Part shown: positions 33,356 through 42,943 of the stretch, piece after piece
Layout of the letters: each line of letters opens with the position of its first letter
Numbering within the stretch: position 1 is the first letter of the stretch
Source of the DNA: DATARH01 sp036268425
Lineage (GTDB): Bacteria > Pseudomonadota > Alphaproteobacteria > ATCC43930 > CGMCC-115725
DNA length: 64,000 bases
Reading direction: 5' to 3'
Assembly (NCBI GenBank): GCA_036268425.1
Contig: DATAUE010000122.1
Span: 1-64,000 of the forward strand
Position numbers and translations under genes: made by a program
The notes under the pieces: generated by a model
Seen by the model: only the letters and a program-made list of their open reading frames with translations
What the model was told of the DNA's origin: nothing
Database searches by the model: none

Positions 33356-36300
33356 ATGGCCCAAGGGCCCACGGCATTGGCGGCGGTATCGCTGGACGAC
33401 AAATACAGCCTTGAACGGGGCCGTGTTTACCTGACCGGAACGCAAGCGCTGGTGCGCCTGCCGATGCTGCAGCGGCAGCGTGATGCGGCTGCCGGCCTTA
33501 ACACGGCATGCTTTATCGCCGGGTATCGCGGCTCGCCGCTCGGCGGCTTCGATCAGGCATTGTGGAATGCCAAACGCTTTGTCGAGCGCAACCACATTGA
33601 GTTTCAGCCGGCCATCAATGAAGAAATCGCCGCGACCGCGGTATGGGGCAGCCAGCAGGTCGGGCTGTTTCCCGGCGCCAAATACGATGGCGTCTTTGCC
33701 ATGTGGTACGGCAAGGGGCCGGGCGTCGACCGCAGCGGCGATGCGCTGAAGCATGGCAACTCGGCCGGCACGGCGCCCTATGGCGGCGTCCTGGTGCTGG
33801 CCGGCGACGACCACACCTGCAAATCCTCGACCCTGGCGCACCAGTCCGAATTCGCCTTTATCGACGCCTCGATCCCGATACTGAACCCGGCCGGGATCGA
33901 GGAAATCCTCGATCTCGGTCTTTACGGCTGGGCGATGTCGCGGTTTTCGGGTTGCTGGGTCGGGTTTAAGACAGTCGCCGAATCGATGGACAGCTCAGCC
34001 TCGATCATGGTCGATCCAGAGCGCATATCCGTTGTGCTGCCGGAAGATTTTGCGATGCCGCCGGGCGGCCTCAACATCCGCTGGCCGGATATGCCGCTCG
34101 ACCAGGAATTGCGGCTGCACCGCGACAAGCTGCGCGCGGTTTTGGCCTTTGCCCGTGCCAACCGCCTTGACCGCATAGTGCTCGACGCGCCACAGCCGCG
34201 TTTCGGCATCGCCACCACCGGCAAATCCTATCTCGATGTGCGCCAAGCACTTGACGATCTCGGCATCGGCGAGCGCGAAGCCGCTGCGCTCGGCGTGCGT
34301 CTTTATAAAGTCGCCATGCCGTGGCCGCTTGAACCCGAAGGCGCCCGCGCGTTCGCTGAAGGCCTCGACGAAATCCTCGTCGTCGAGGAAAAGCGGGCGG
34401 TTCTCGAAACCCAACTCAAGGAGCAACTGTTCAACTGGCCGGCCGATCGACGCCCTCGAATCATCGGCAAATATGACGAGGCCGGCAACTGGATCCTGCC
34501 GTCAAACGGCGAGCTTGGGCCGAGCCAGATCGCTCGAATCATCGCGCAGCGGCTGCTCGCCTTCGGCCCCTCGCCGCTGATCGCCGCAAACCTCGCCCGC
34601 CTCGACGCGCGCGAGCGGCCGGCCGGCGGCAATGTCGTGTCGATCCAGCGCACCCCGTATTTCTGCTCAGGCTGCCCGCATAATTCGTCGACCAAGGTGC
34701 CGGAAGGCAGCCGTGCGCTGGCCGGTATCGGCTGTCACTGGCTGTCGCAGTTCATGGACCGCGACACGGCCACCTTTACCCAGATGGGCGGCGAGGGCGC
34801 GCCGTGGATCGGGCAGGCGCCGTTCACCGAAACAACACATGTCTTCGCCAATATCGGCGACGGCACTTACACGCATTCCGGCGTCCTGGCGATTCGCGCC
34901 GCGGTCGCCGCCAAGGTCAACATGACCTACAAGGTATTGTTCAACGACGCCGTCGCGATGACCGGCGGCCAGCCGCTCGACGGCTCGCTGACCGTGCCGA
35001 AAGTGGTGGCGCAGCTTGCTGCGGAAGGCGTCGGCCAGATTGTGGTGGTCAGCGACGAGCCGGACAAATACCCGCTCGGCACGCAATTCGCCCCGGGAAC
35101 AATGACCGGCACGACGACCCACCACCGCGATGACCTCGACGCGGTGCAGCGCGATCTGCGCGAGGTCCCCGGCGTCACCGCGATCGTCTACGACCAGACC
35201 TGCGCCGCCGAAAAGCGCCGCCGACGCAAGCGTGGCCGCTTCCCCGACCCGCCGCAGCGTGTCGTGATCAACGATCTCGTCTGCGAAGGCTGCGGCGATT
35301 GTTCGGCAACCTCGAATTGCCTGTCGGTGGTGCCGATCGAGACCGAGTTCGGCCGCAAGCGGACGATCGACCAGTCAAGCTGCAACAAGGATTTTTCCTG
35401 CCTCAAAGGCTTCTGCCCGAGCTTTGTCACGGTGCAGGGCGGCTCGCTGCGTAAGCGCGCGGCAGCGCAAGTCAACGAAAGCAAGCTGCCGCCACTACCG
35501 GACCCGGTCTTACCCGAGATCACGGAGCCGTTCGGCATCCTGGTCACCGGGGTCGGCGGCACCGGGGTCGTCACGATCGGTGCGCTGATCGGCATGGCGG
35601 CGCATCTCGAAGGCAAGGGCGTCACCGTACTCGACATGACCGGCATGGCACAAAAGGGCGGCGCGGTGCTAAGCCATGTGCGCATCGCCGACCAGCCGGA
35701 GGCGATCCATGCGGTGCGCCTCGCCGGCGGCGGCGCGCGCCTGTTGCTCGGCTGCGACCTCGTCGTATCGGCCGGCACCGAGGCGTTGTCGAAATTACAG
35801 CCGGGCCGTAGCCGGGCGATCGTCAACAGCCAGGAGACAATTACCGGCGATTTCACCCGCAACCCCGACATGATGTTTCCCGGCGGCGATCTGCGCCGCA
35901 ACATCAGCACCGCGACCGGTCAGGGCGGCACGGAGTTCATCGATGCGACGCGCCTCGCCACGGGCCTGCTCGGCGATTCGATCGCGACCAACCTGTTCAT
36001 GCTCGGCTACGCCTATCAGCAGGGGCTGGTGCCGGTGTCGGCGCCTGCGATCGACCGCGCGATCGAACTCAATGGCGTCGCCATAGCGTTCAACCGCAGT
36101 GCCTTCGAATGGGGCCGGCGCGCCGCGATCGACCGCCCTTTGGTCGAGGCGCATGCCGCCCCGGCGGATACGGCCCCGCAGAGCCATCGCGTTTCGGAAA
36201 CGCTCGACGAAGCATTGCAGCGACGCACCGAATACCTGAGCCACTATCAGAATGCGGCTTATGCCGCGCGTTACGCCGGCCATATCCGGCGACTGCGCCA

Positions 36301-36865
36301 GGTCGAAGCGCAGCGCGTTCCCGGCAGCACGGCGCTCACCGACGCCGCGATGCGCGGGCTGTTCAAGGTGATGGCGTACAAGGACGAATACGAGGTGGCG
36401 CGGTTGTACACCGATGGCGACTTCGCCAAGCAGGTCGCGGCCCAGTTCGAGGGCGATTATGAATTGCGTTTTCACTTGGCGCCGCCGTTGCTGGCCGAAC
36501 GCGATCCGTCGACGGGGCATCTGCAAAAGCGCACCTACGGCCCCTGGATGCTAACCGCGTTCAAAGGCCTCGCCAGGTTGCGCGGCCTGCGCGGCACCCC
36601 GTTCGATCCTTTCGGCCGCACGGCCGAGCGCCGCGCCGAACGCCGCCTGATCGGCGAATACGAAACGCTGCTCAATGACATCGCCGTCGCCCTGTCACCG
36701 GAAAATCATGCTGCAGCGGTGGAACTAGCCAGGCTGCCGTTGGAGATTCGCGGCTTTGGCCATGTAAAAGAGGCCAGCCTGCGGCGTGCCAAGGTTAAAG
36801 AATCTCAGCTTTTGGCGCGGTTCCGTTCACCCCAGCCGCCACCGGCTCTGGCCGCCGCCGAATAA
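33356..36865 (+). CDS. Indolepyruvate ferredoxin oxidoreductase, fused alpha/beta type
   Basis: This 1169-residue one-chain enzyme oxidatively decarboxylates aryl- or branched 2-keto acids to acyl-CoA and reduces ferredoxin. It carries the pyrimidine-binding half (YRGSPLGGFD), a TPP motif starting at NIGDGTYTHSG and ending in LFND, a cysteine-rich Fe-S region (CEGCGDCSATSNC then CNKDFSCLKGFCP, near residues 645-695), and the gamma-type domain GVGGTGVVTIGALIGM. AGGAG precedes the ATG at 33356. Its electron acceptor could be the FdxA encoded at 46083, though this is only inference. In alphaproteobacteria this form works in aromatic amino-acid or phenylacetate metabolism. Confidence 0.92.
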   Translation: MAQGPTALAAVSLDDKYSLERGRVYLTGTQALVRLPMLQRQRDAAAGLNTACFIAGYRGSPLGGFDQALWNAKRFVERNHIEFQPAINEEIAATAVWGSQQVGLFPGAKYDGVFAMWYGKGPGVDRSGDALKHGNSAGTAPYGGVLVLAGDDHTCKSSTLAHQSEFAFIDASIPILNPAGIEEILDLGLYGWAMSRFSGCWVGFKTVAESMDSSASIMVDPERISVVLPEDFAMPPGGLNIRWPDMPLDQELRLHRDKLRAVLAFARANRLDRIVLDAPQPRFGIATTGKSYLDVRQALDDLGIGEREAAALGVRLYKVAMPWPLEPEGARAFAEGLDEILVVEEKRAVLETQLKEQLFNWPADRRPRIIGKYDEAGNWILPSNGELGPSQIARIIAQRLLAFGPSPLIAANLARLDARERPAGGNVVSIQRTPYFCSGCPHNSSTKVPEGSRALAGIGCHWLSQFMDRDTATFTQMGGEGAPWIGQAPFTETTHVFANIGDGTYTHSGVLAIRAAVAAKVNMTYKVLFNDAVAMTGGQPLDGSLTVPKVVAQLAAEGVGQIVVVSDEPDKYPLGTQFAPGTMTGTTTHHRDDLDAVQRDLREVPGVTAIVYDQTCAAEKRRRRKRGRFPDPPQRVVINDLVCEGCGDCSATSNCLSVVPIETEFGRKRTIDQSSCNKDFSCLKGFCPSFVTVQGGSLRKRAAAQVNESKLPPLPDPVLPEITEPFGILVTGVGGTGVVTIGALIGMAAHLEGKGVTVLDMTGMAQKGGAVLSHVRIADQPEAIHAVRLAGGGARLLLGCDLVVSAGTEALSKLQPGRSRAIVNSQETITGDFTRNPDMMFPGGDLRRNISTATGQGGTEFIDATRLATGLLGDSIATNLFMLGYAYQQGLVPVSAPAIDRAIELNGVAIAFNRSAFEWGRRAAIDRPLVEAHAAPADTAPQSHRVSETLDEALQRRTEYLSHYQNAAYAARYAGHIRRLRQVEAQRVPGSTALTDAAMRGLFKVMAYKDEYEVARLYTDGDFAKQVAAQFEGDYELRFHLAPPLLAERDPSTGHLQKRTYGPWMLTAFKGLARLRGLRGTPFDPFGRTAERRAERRLIGEYETLLNDIAVALSPENHAAAVELARLPLEIRGFGHVKEASLRRAKVKESQLLARFRSPQPPPALAAAE

Positions 36866-36941
36866 TCCCAACTGTAATCCCGCTCTAGCGCCCCGTTGCC
36901 AACATCCGGGGCAATCGTCCAGCGACTTGTCGGAGGAATCC

Positions 36942-37571
36942 TTGTTTGCCAGAATTCTTGTCGTCGGGGCTGCTCTGCTGCTCGGAGCAGCCGGCAACGC
37001 CTTCGCTTGCCAGGCCGGCACTAGCGCCTCGGTCTTGGACGACAACTTCAAGACACCGGATCCCGGCTGGGGACCGGCGGACGACGCCGCGTCCTTCAGC
37101 GCCGCGGGACTGGCGCTGAAACCGCCGGTCAACGGCAGCGCGTGGCGGTGGAACCCCAACTATTCGATCGACGGCCATGATTTGTGTGTTTCTGTCAGCA
37201 ACCCCAGCCCGCTGCCCTCGCGCAACGGCGATATCGGCGATGTCGGCTTGTGGTTCTGGTCCCGCGACGCGCAGAATTTCTACACGGCAACCCTGTCGCT
37301 GAACGGCACCGTTTCGATCGATCGGCTGGTCGAAGGCGTGTGGCACGTCGTCATGGCTCCGACCTTGACAGGCGCCGTCCACACCAACCCCGGCGGAGCA
37401 AATGAGCTGGAAATCCTGGTCAAGGGCAATACCGGCAGCTTTTTTGTCAACGGCAACAAGATCACCGATTTCCACGGCGAAGCCCCGCCGCGCGGCGGCC
37501 CGCCCGGCGTCTACGGCGAAAGCGGCAGCACGGCCGTTACCTGGGTGTTTTCCCGCGTCCAACTGTTCTGA
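36942..37571 (+). CDS. Secreted protein with concanavalin/LamG-like fold, unknown function
   Basis: This 209-residue exported protein starts at TTG (36942), chosen because GGAGGAA sits three bases before it and because the product then opens with a clean signal peptide (ILVVGAALLLGAAGNAFA, cleavage near residue 23). The mature part is beta-rich with many Trp/Gly/Asn (WRWNPNYSIDG, VGLWFWSRDAQNFYTATLSL, SFFVNGNKITDFHG), resembling LamG or DUF1080-type carbohydrate-binding sandwiches. No catalytic residues could be assigned. It ends 3 bases before the convergent arfB gene. Confidence 0.7.
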   Translation: MFARILVVGAALLLGAAGNAFACQAGTSASVLDDNFKTPDPGWGPADDAASFSAAGLALKPPVNGSAWRWNPNYSIDGHDLCVSVSNPSPLPSRNGDIGDVGLWFWSRDAQNFYTATLSLNGTVSIDRLVEGVWHVVMAPTLTGAVHTNPGGANELEILVKGNTGSFFVNGNKITDFHGEAPPRGGPPGVYGESGSTAVTWVFSRVQLF

Positions 37572-37574
37572 CGC

Positions 37575-37988
37575 TTAGCACAACGTGGCTCGTTGCTGTT
37601 TCAGTTGGGCGCGCTGCGCCTTCTCCGACAGGCGGCGTTCACGCGCGCCGGCGCTGGGACGCGTCGCACGGCGGGTGCGCGGCGGCGCTGCTGCTTGACG
37701 GATCAAGGCAATGAGGCGGCCGAGCGCATCCTGGCGGTTGCGCTCCTGCGAACGAAACCGCTGTGCGAGGATGACCAGCACACCGTCTTGCGAAAGCCGT
37801 TGTCCGGCAAGGCGTTCGAGCCGCTCGCGTATCGGCTGTGACAAGGATGGAGACCGCCGCACATCAAAACGCAGTTGCACCGCGCTCGACACCTTGTTGA
37901 CGTTCTGGCCTCCGGGTCCCGAGGCGCGAACGAAGGTTTCGCTGATTTCGCCTTCATCCAGAGCCAGTGTATTGGTGATCTCAATCAT
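37575..37988 (-). CDS. arfB: Alternative ribosome-rescue factor ArfB (YaeJ)
   Basis: This 137-residue peptidyl-tRNA hydrolase frees ribosomes stalled at mRNA ends. The catalytic GGQ is at residues 26-28 (ASGPGGQNVNKV), and the N-terminal domain includes SSAVQLRFD. The C-terminal tail is basic and presumably disordered (RRLSEKAQRAQLKQQRAT), as needed to enter the empty mRNA channel. The length fits ArfB rather than a full release factor. A good ribosome-binding site (AGGTG) precedes the ATG. Confidence 0.92.
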   Translation of the reverse strand: MIEITNTLALDEGEISETFVRASGPGGQNVNKVSSAVQLRFDVRRSPSLSQPIRERLERLAGQRLSQDGVLVILAQRFRSQERNRQDALGRLIALIRQAAAPPRTRRATRPSAGARERRLSEKAQRAQLKQQRATLC

Positions 37989-38182
37989 CGCCGCACCTGT
38001 TACCGCCCGCTTCCCGCCTGATGGCCAATAGCGGCTTATGATAATGGCGTCGGTGGTAACCGTACGCGACGGACGACGGCGGTAAATCCAAGATGGCGTG
38101 TCCCCCGCGATCCGTTATGATGCGCTTCGGTTTCGTCGGCTTTCAAGTAGCAGTAGGAACACCATAAGGCGCCGCTCAGCAA

Positions 38183-38214
38183 AAATTCCGGTCCACCAAA
38201 ACTCCGGTCCACCA
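38183..38214. repeat. 16-bp tandem repeat, two copies
   Basis: AAATTCCGGTCCACCA (38183-38198) is followed directly by AAACTCCGGTCCACCA (38199-38214), a 15/16 match. It ends 14 bases before the GTG start of the PilZ protein gene, so it lies in that gene's leader. Confidence 0.9.
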
Positions 38215-38228
38215 AGATTTCAGTAGAC

Positions 38229-40604
38229 GTGAATTCGAACCAGCCGCAAACCGTGCCGCCACGACGGTCGACGGAAAACCGAACGCCGCTCAATGCGGTG
38301 TTTCGTCGTCTGTCCGGCGATGAAGCGGCGAGCGCACCACCGCCACCGCCCGCCACTCCGCCGCAGCCACCGCCACCCCGCTGGTTGGCGAATGTCGCCG
38401 CGCAGCAGGCAATGCCCACGCCGGTGCCGGAACCGCCACCGCAACCTGCACCACCCGCGGCGCCAGCCACGCCAACCGCGACAGCGCCGCAAAACTCTCT
38501 GGCTGCGGGGCTGATGGCACGGATGACCGCTTCGATAGCGGCGCCGGCGGCGACCCAATCGCCGATGTCGCCGGCGGCTGTGCCGGAGCCGCCAAAGCCG
38601 TCTGTCGAGATCGCCACATCGGTCGAGGTCGCCAACTCCCCGCCGCCCTCCCCGCCGGTACTGGTCGCCGATGCGCCGCAGCACGTCGCTCCGGAAGCGA
38701 TCGAAGACCGCGCGTCGCCCGTCCCGCCATCCGAGCCGAGCCTGTCGGTCAGCGAATCCGCGCCGGTTACCGTCGCAACGCCTGCCGCGGCGCATATCGA
38801 TGCGCCCGGCCCTGATACCAGTATCGCCGCCGCGCCGCCGCGGCGCGTGGAAGGCGTCATGACGCCGCAACCGGCAACAGCCGCGTCAACCACCGAGCAC
38901 ACGCTCCCAGAGCCCATGCCGGAGCCCGGCGAGATCGGCCGATCGGCCCCGATTGTCGAGACAGCATCGATGGCGGGAGATGCCGACGTCCATGCGCCGA
39001 TCGCTGAGACTCGCAATGTTGCGACCGTCGCGGCACTGCGGTCCGAACCGACGCTCCAGCCCGTTGAAAGTGCCGCAGCCACGCCGGTCGAACCGGCCGT
39101 TGTTTCTGCGCTCCCGCCGACGGAACCGTTAGACGACGCGGCGAATGAAGCGCCGGTTGCCGACGCCCCCGCAGCGCCGGGGTCCGAGCCGACACCGATA
39201 GCAACGGTCGCAGCAGAACCCCCGCCGCCGAAACCCCGCAGCGAACTGCCGGTCGCGCCGCCCATCAAACCAGCACCGCAGCGCGCGGGGCCACGACCCA
39301 CCGCCAAGATTTGGAGGCCGCCGTCCTGGCTGACGACGCCTGTGCTGGCGATCATGGTGCCCCATTCGTTTTTTGCTCGCGGCCGGGCGACAGGGCGCCC
39401 ATTGCCGCCAATTCCGGAATCGGTGTCGCCGGAAGCCGATCTGGCCACGTTCGGGTTTGATGAAATCGAGCCGGAATTGGTGGCCCTGGCAACAGCTCCG
39501 CATCGGGGAACGACAAGTCTGCGCATTCCCAGTCCGGTCCTGCCCAGCCGCGTGGCCGTCATCGCCCAACCGCTGCCGACAACGCCCGACTCGCTACCGG
39601 AAACAACCTCTCCCCCGCATGAAGCAACGCGCGAGACAATCGACGACTTGCCGCCGGCCGCCGAGGCCTCGGCGATGCCCGGGGCGGTACCGGTCGACGC
39701 GGACGTGACGCTGATCGATTTCGAAGAAGTCGCCGACGCCGACGCCAATGAATCACCTGATGCGGACGACCCGCCAGAGCCGGCGCCACTGAACGACGCA
39801 GCCGCAGCGGCGCCGGCGGCCATGGCGCCGTACAACGAACCCACCGAATCACGCCGCGATCGGCCCTGGGCGCAGCAATTACGGGCGCAACGACCCCTCG
39901 ATACGTCACAATCGGCGCCGAACCCAAGCATCTCGGGGCGTCAGGGCATCACCGACCGAGGCGTCTCTGCCGCCGGCTCCGACAGCATGGTGCCGCTGGT
40001 CGAGCCCGAGAGCGGCATCGAAGGGGTGGACGGCGAGACCGCCGCGGCGACCGGGCCGGACCACGCCAGCGTCAACCCAGCCGCGCCACTCAACCGCCGC
40101 CTCTATCGGCGTGTCGAACTCACGGCGGAATTTACAATCGACAGTATACCGGCGACGCTTGTCGACCTGTCGGTCGACGGTTTCGCCGTTACGAACGGGC
40201 CGGCACTCGTTCCGGACCAGATCGTCGCGGTCGTCCTGCGCCTATCGCTCGACGATGCCGATCTCGGTACGCTGTTGCGGGCTCGCATGATTTATGGCGA
40301 CGGCGACCGGAGTGCCGGCCGCTTTATTGACCTGAATGCGCGCCAAAGCGCCTTTCTGCGGTACATCATCGCGAGCCGCGTGTCTGGCGGCGGGCCCGGC
40401 GCCGTGCCGGTCCCAGACATCGGCGGCCTGCCCGAGCCGCAGGATCACCAGCCGGTGGGCGACCGACTGAGGCATCGTTCCACCGATTGGGATCGTGTGT
40501 TGACGCCCGAAGGCAACAGCCCGTCGCGGCTATCGCAGTGGGTCGAACGCTTGCTGAGCCGGTTCCGGCGCAACGATCCGAACCAGCCGGAGACTGGTCA
40601 GTAA
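38229..40604 (+). CDS. Large Pro/Ala-rich protein with C-terminal PilZ domain
   Basis: This 791-residue protein starts at GTG. Residues about 30-615 are a very long, low-complexity Pro/Ala/Glu/Thr-rich region with no predicted fold. A PilZ domain follows at about 620-720, with the cyclic-di-GMP-type motifs RRLYRR and DLSVDGFAV (D-x-S-x-x-G), so ligand binding is plausible. The tail (QWVERLLSRFRR) is basic and amphipathic. No membrane segment is seen. It may be a cyclic-di-GMP-responsive scaffold. The same stretch is open on the other strand, but only this reading gives a known domain. Its stop overlaps the end of the convergent gene by 7 bases. Confidence 0.75.
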   Translation: MNSNQPQTVPPRRSTENRTPLNAVFRRLSGDEAASAPPPPPATPPQPPPPRWLANVAAQQAMPTPVPEPPPQPAPPAAPATPTATAPQNSLAAGLMARMTASIAAPAATQSPMSPAAVPEPPKPSVEIATSVEVANSPPPSPPVLVADAPQHVAPEAIEDRASPVPPSEPSLSVSESAPVTVATPAAAHIDAPGPDTSIAAAPPRRVEGVMTPQPATAASTTEHTLPEPMPEPGEIGRSAPIVETASMAGDADVHAPIAETRNVATVAALRSEPTLQPVESAAATPVEPAVVSALPPTEPLDDAANEAPVADAPAAPGSEPTPIATVAAEPPPPKPRSELPVAPPIKPAPQRAGPRPTAKIWRPPSWLTTPVLAIMVPHSFFARGRATGRPLPPIPESVSPEADLATFGFDEIEPELVALATAPHRGTTSLRIPSPVLPSRVAVIAQPLPTTPDSLPETTSPPHEATRETIDDLPPAAEASAMPGAVPVDADVTLIDFEEVADADANESPDADDPPEPAPLNDAAAAAPAAMAPYNEPTESRRDRPWAQQLRAQRPLDTSQSAPNPSISGRQGITDRGVSAAGSDSMVPLVEPESGIEGVDGETAAATGPDHASVNPAAPLNRRLYRRVELTAEFTIDSIPATLVDLSVDGFAVTNGPALVPDQIVAVVLRLSLDDADLGTLLRARMIYGDGDRSAGRFIDLNARQSAFLRYIIASRVSGGGPGAVPVPDIGGLPEPQDHQPVGDRLRHRSTDWDRVLTPEGNSPSRLSQWVERLLSRFRRNDPNQPETGQ

Positions 40605-41707
40605 ACGACGACGCTGCGGATCGACTCGCCGGCATGCATCAGGTCAAAGCCTTTGTTGATGTCGTCAAGCGGCATGGTGTGAGTGATCAGATCGTCGATG
40701 TTGATCTTGCCGTCCATGTACCAGTCGACGATGCGTGGCACGTCGGTACGGCCTCTCGCCCCACCGAACGCAGTGCCCTTCCAGGTGCGGCCGGTCACCA
40801 GCTGAAACGGCCGCGTGCTGATCTCCTGGCCGGAAGCGGCGACACCGATGATGATGCTGACCCCCCAGCCGCGATGGCAACATTCCAGCGCCTGGCGCAT
40901 TACCTGCACGTTGCCGATGCATTCAAAGCTGTAATCGGCGCCGCCCTTGGTCAGATCGACGAGGTACGCGACCAGGTCGCCCTCGACCTCGCTTGGGTTG
41001 ACGAAATGCGTCATACCGAATTTTTCGGCGAGCGGGCGGCGCCGTGGGTTGAGATCAACGCCGACAATCATCTCGGCGCCGACCATGCGGGCGCCCTGCA
41101 CGACATTGAGCCCGATGCCACCGAGGCCAAATACGACAACACGAGCGCCGGCCTCGACCTTGGCGGTATTGATGACCGCGCCGATGCCGGTGGTGACGCC
41201 GCAACCGATATAGCAGACCTTGTCGAACGGCGCGTCCTCGCGGATTTTCGCGACGGCGATTTCCGGCAGCACGGTGAAGTTCGAGAAGGTCGAGGTGCCC
41301 ATGTAATGAAAGATGCTCTCGCCGCCCAATGAGAAGCGGCTGGTGCCATCCGGCATCAGTCCCTGGCCCTGCGTCGCGCGGATCGCGGTGCATAGGTTGG
41401 TCTTGCGCGACAGGCAGGACGGGCATTGCCGGCATTCCGGCGTGTAAAGCGGGATGACATGATCGCCTTTTTTGAGGCTCGTCACGCCGGGGCCGACATC
41501 GACGACAATGCCAGCCCCTTCATGCCCCATGATCGCCGGAAACAGCCCTTCCGGATCGGCACCGGACAGCGTGTAGGCATCCGTATGGCAGATGCCGGTC
41601 GCCTTGATCTCGATCAGCACTTCGCCGGCGCGCGGCCCGGCGAGTTGCACCGTTTCGATCGTCAGAGGCTGTCCCGCTTTATGGGCGACCGCCGCGCGCG
41701 TTTCCAT
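40598..41707 (-). CDS. frmA: S-(hydroxymethyl)glutathione dehydrogenase / class III alcohol dehydrogenase
   Basis: This 369-residue zinc-dependent NAD enzyme oxidises the glutathione adduct of formaldehyde and also reduces S-nitrosoglutathione. The catalytic zinc motif GHEGAGIVVDVG is near residues 65-76, the structural-zinc cysteines are in CRQCPSCLSRKTNLC, and the Rossmann motif is FGLGGIGLNVVQGA. TGICHTDAYTLSG is a class III signature. No S-formylglutathione hydrolase gene is adjacent, so the rest of the formaldehyde route must lie elsewhere. Confidence 0.93.
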   Translation of the reverse strand: METRAAVAHKAGQPLTIETVQLAGPRAGEVLIEIKATGICHTDAYTLSGADPEGLFPAIMGHEGAGIVVDVGPGVTSLKKGDHVIPLYTPECRQCPSCLSRKTNLCTAIRATQGQGLMPDGTSRFSLGGESIFHYMGTSTFSNFTVLPEIAVAKIREDAPFDKVCYIGCGVTTGIGAVINTAKVEAGARVVVFGLGGIGLNVVQGARMVGAEMIVGVDLNPRRRPLAEKFGMTHFVNPSEVEGDLVAYLVDLTKGGADYSFECIGNVQVMRQALECCHRGWGVSIIIGVAASGQEISTRPFQLVTGRTWKGTAFGGARGRTDVPRIVDWYMDGKINIDDLITHTMPLDDINKGFDLMHAGESIRSVVVY

Positions 41708-41790
41708 GTCCCGTCACGTCCCTTCACCGTAGGCTTGCGGAGCCTGCCGGCCCGCGGGTCGGTATTATAGCGCCTGGACGCGTGCCGCAA

Positions 41791-42741
41791 CTACCCGGGG
41801 GAATGCGTTTCCCCTTTGGCTTCCGGGAGCGGAAGGTGGCGGCGCGAGGTTTCGGCGCGCAGCAGATAAAGACCGCTCACCGTCACGATTGCGGCGCCGA
41901 TGATGATCGGTACGGTCGGCAGATCCCCCCACACCAGAAACCCGAGAACCGATCCCCACAACAAGGCCGTGTAGTTGAATGGCGATACCGCCGTTGCCGG
42001 CGCATGGAACAGCGCCTGAGTTGTCCAATATTGCGACACGCCACCCAGCAGCCCGATCGAACATAATAGTGCCAGATCAAGCAATCCCGGCGTCACCCAG
42101 TAAAACGGCAGCACCGGCACGGCCATCAGGGTCATAAACAGCGCGGTGTAGAACACGATCGAGGCGCTGTGGTCGGTACGAGTCAGGTCGCGCACGGTCA
42201 ATGTGCCGACCGCGTTGCAACTGGCGCAGGCGAGCGCGCACCCCATCCCCAGCACATTGGCGGCACCGCTCGGATGCGCCATCGCCAAGACGCCGACAAA
42301 ACCGACCGACACGGCGATCCATCGCGCCCGGCCAACCGGCTCGCGCAAGATCGGCCAGGACAGCGCCGTCAAGAACAGCGGCGCCGCAAAGGTCAGCGCA
42401 ATCGCATCAGCCAGCGGCAGCAGGTGATAGGCGAAAAATGACGCGACATTGGAACCGCCCCAGATCGCCGCCCGCCCGGCCTGCGCGCCAAGCCGGCTGG
42501 TGCGTAACACCGGCAGCCCGCCGGCGCGCACGACGAACAGGTACGACGGCAGCAGAGCGACAGCGCTGCGGAAAAACACCAGCATCGGGACCGGATAAGT
42601 CTGCGCCAGCCATTTCCCGATCGCGTTCTGGATCGAAAACAGGAAAACCGACGCGACCATATAGAGAATACCGAGCCGCACATTGTCGGCCCGCAAAATC
42701 GGGGCAGCTCGCAGGACAGGAACGGCGGCAGGTGACGCCAT
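41791..42741 (-). CDS. DMT-superfamily transporter (EamA, ten membrane segments)
   Basis: This 316-residue inner-membrane transporter has two EamA repeats of five hydrophobic segments each. The first starts at LGILYMVASVFLFSIQNAIG and the second near ANVLGMGCALACASCNAVG. The ATG at 42741 gives a short polar N-terminus; an upstream start is less likely. Members export metabolites or amino acids, and the substrate cannot be inferred. It follows the class III dehydrogenase gene's strand but is separated from its start by 83 bases, so it may be cotranscribed with it. Confidence 0.87.
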   Translation of the reverse strand: MASPAAVPVLRAAPILRADNVRLGILYMVASVFLFSIQNAIGKWLAQTYPVPMLVFFRSAVALLPSYLFVVRAGGLPVLRTSRLGAQAGRAAIWGGSNVASFFAYHLLPLADAIALTFAAPLFLTALSWPILREPVGRARWIAVSVGFVGVLAMAHPSGAANVLGMGCALACASCNAVGTLTVRDLTRTDHSASIVFYTALFMTLMAVPVLPFYWVTPGLLDLALLCSIGLLGGVSQYWTTQALFHAPATAVSPFNYTALLWGSVLGFLVWGDLPTVPIIIGAAIVTVSGLYLLRAETSRRHLPLPEAKGETHSPG

Positions 42742-42943
42742 GATCGGAACAGCCAGTATCGCGCGGAATGTGCAGCACAATGCCACTCGATTGAGCAGCC
42801 GTCATGGCGCTCGTCGAGGGGCACGGTGACGTTGGGTCCGGCCACTCCCTCCCACTACCCCGTCATCCCGGCGGCGACCCTGCACGGTCGCGCACAAAAC
42901 ATACTATGATGTTGCGTACCGGATCAGCTTCCCGGAGGGGATC

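Noticed and set aside
38036..39931. A 631-codon reading frame on the minus strand opposite the PilZ gene
   Set aside because: It encodes only Gly/Ser/Ala repeats, has no recognisable domain or ribosome-binding site, and overlaps the plus-strand frame that ends in a clear PilZ domain. Long antisense frames are expected in high-GC DNA.
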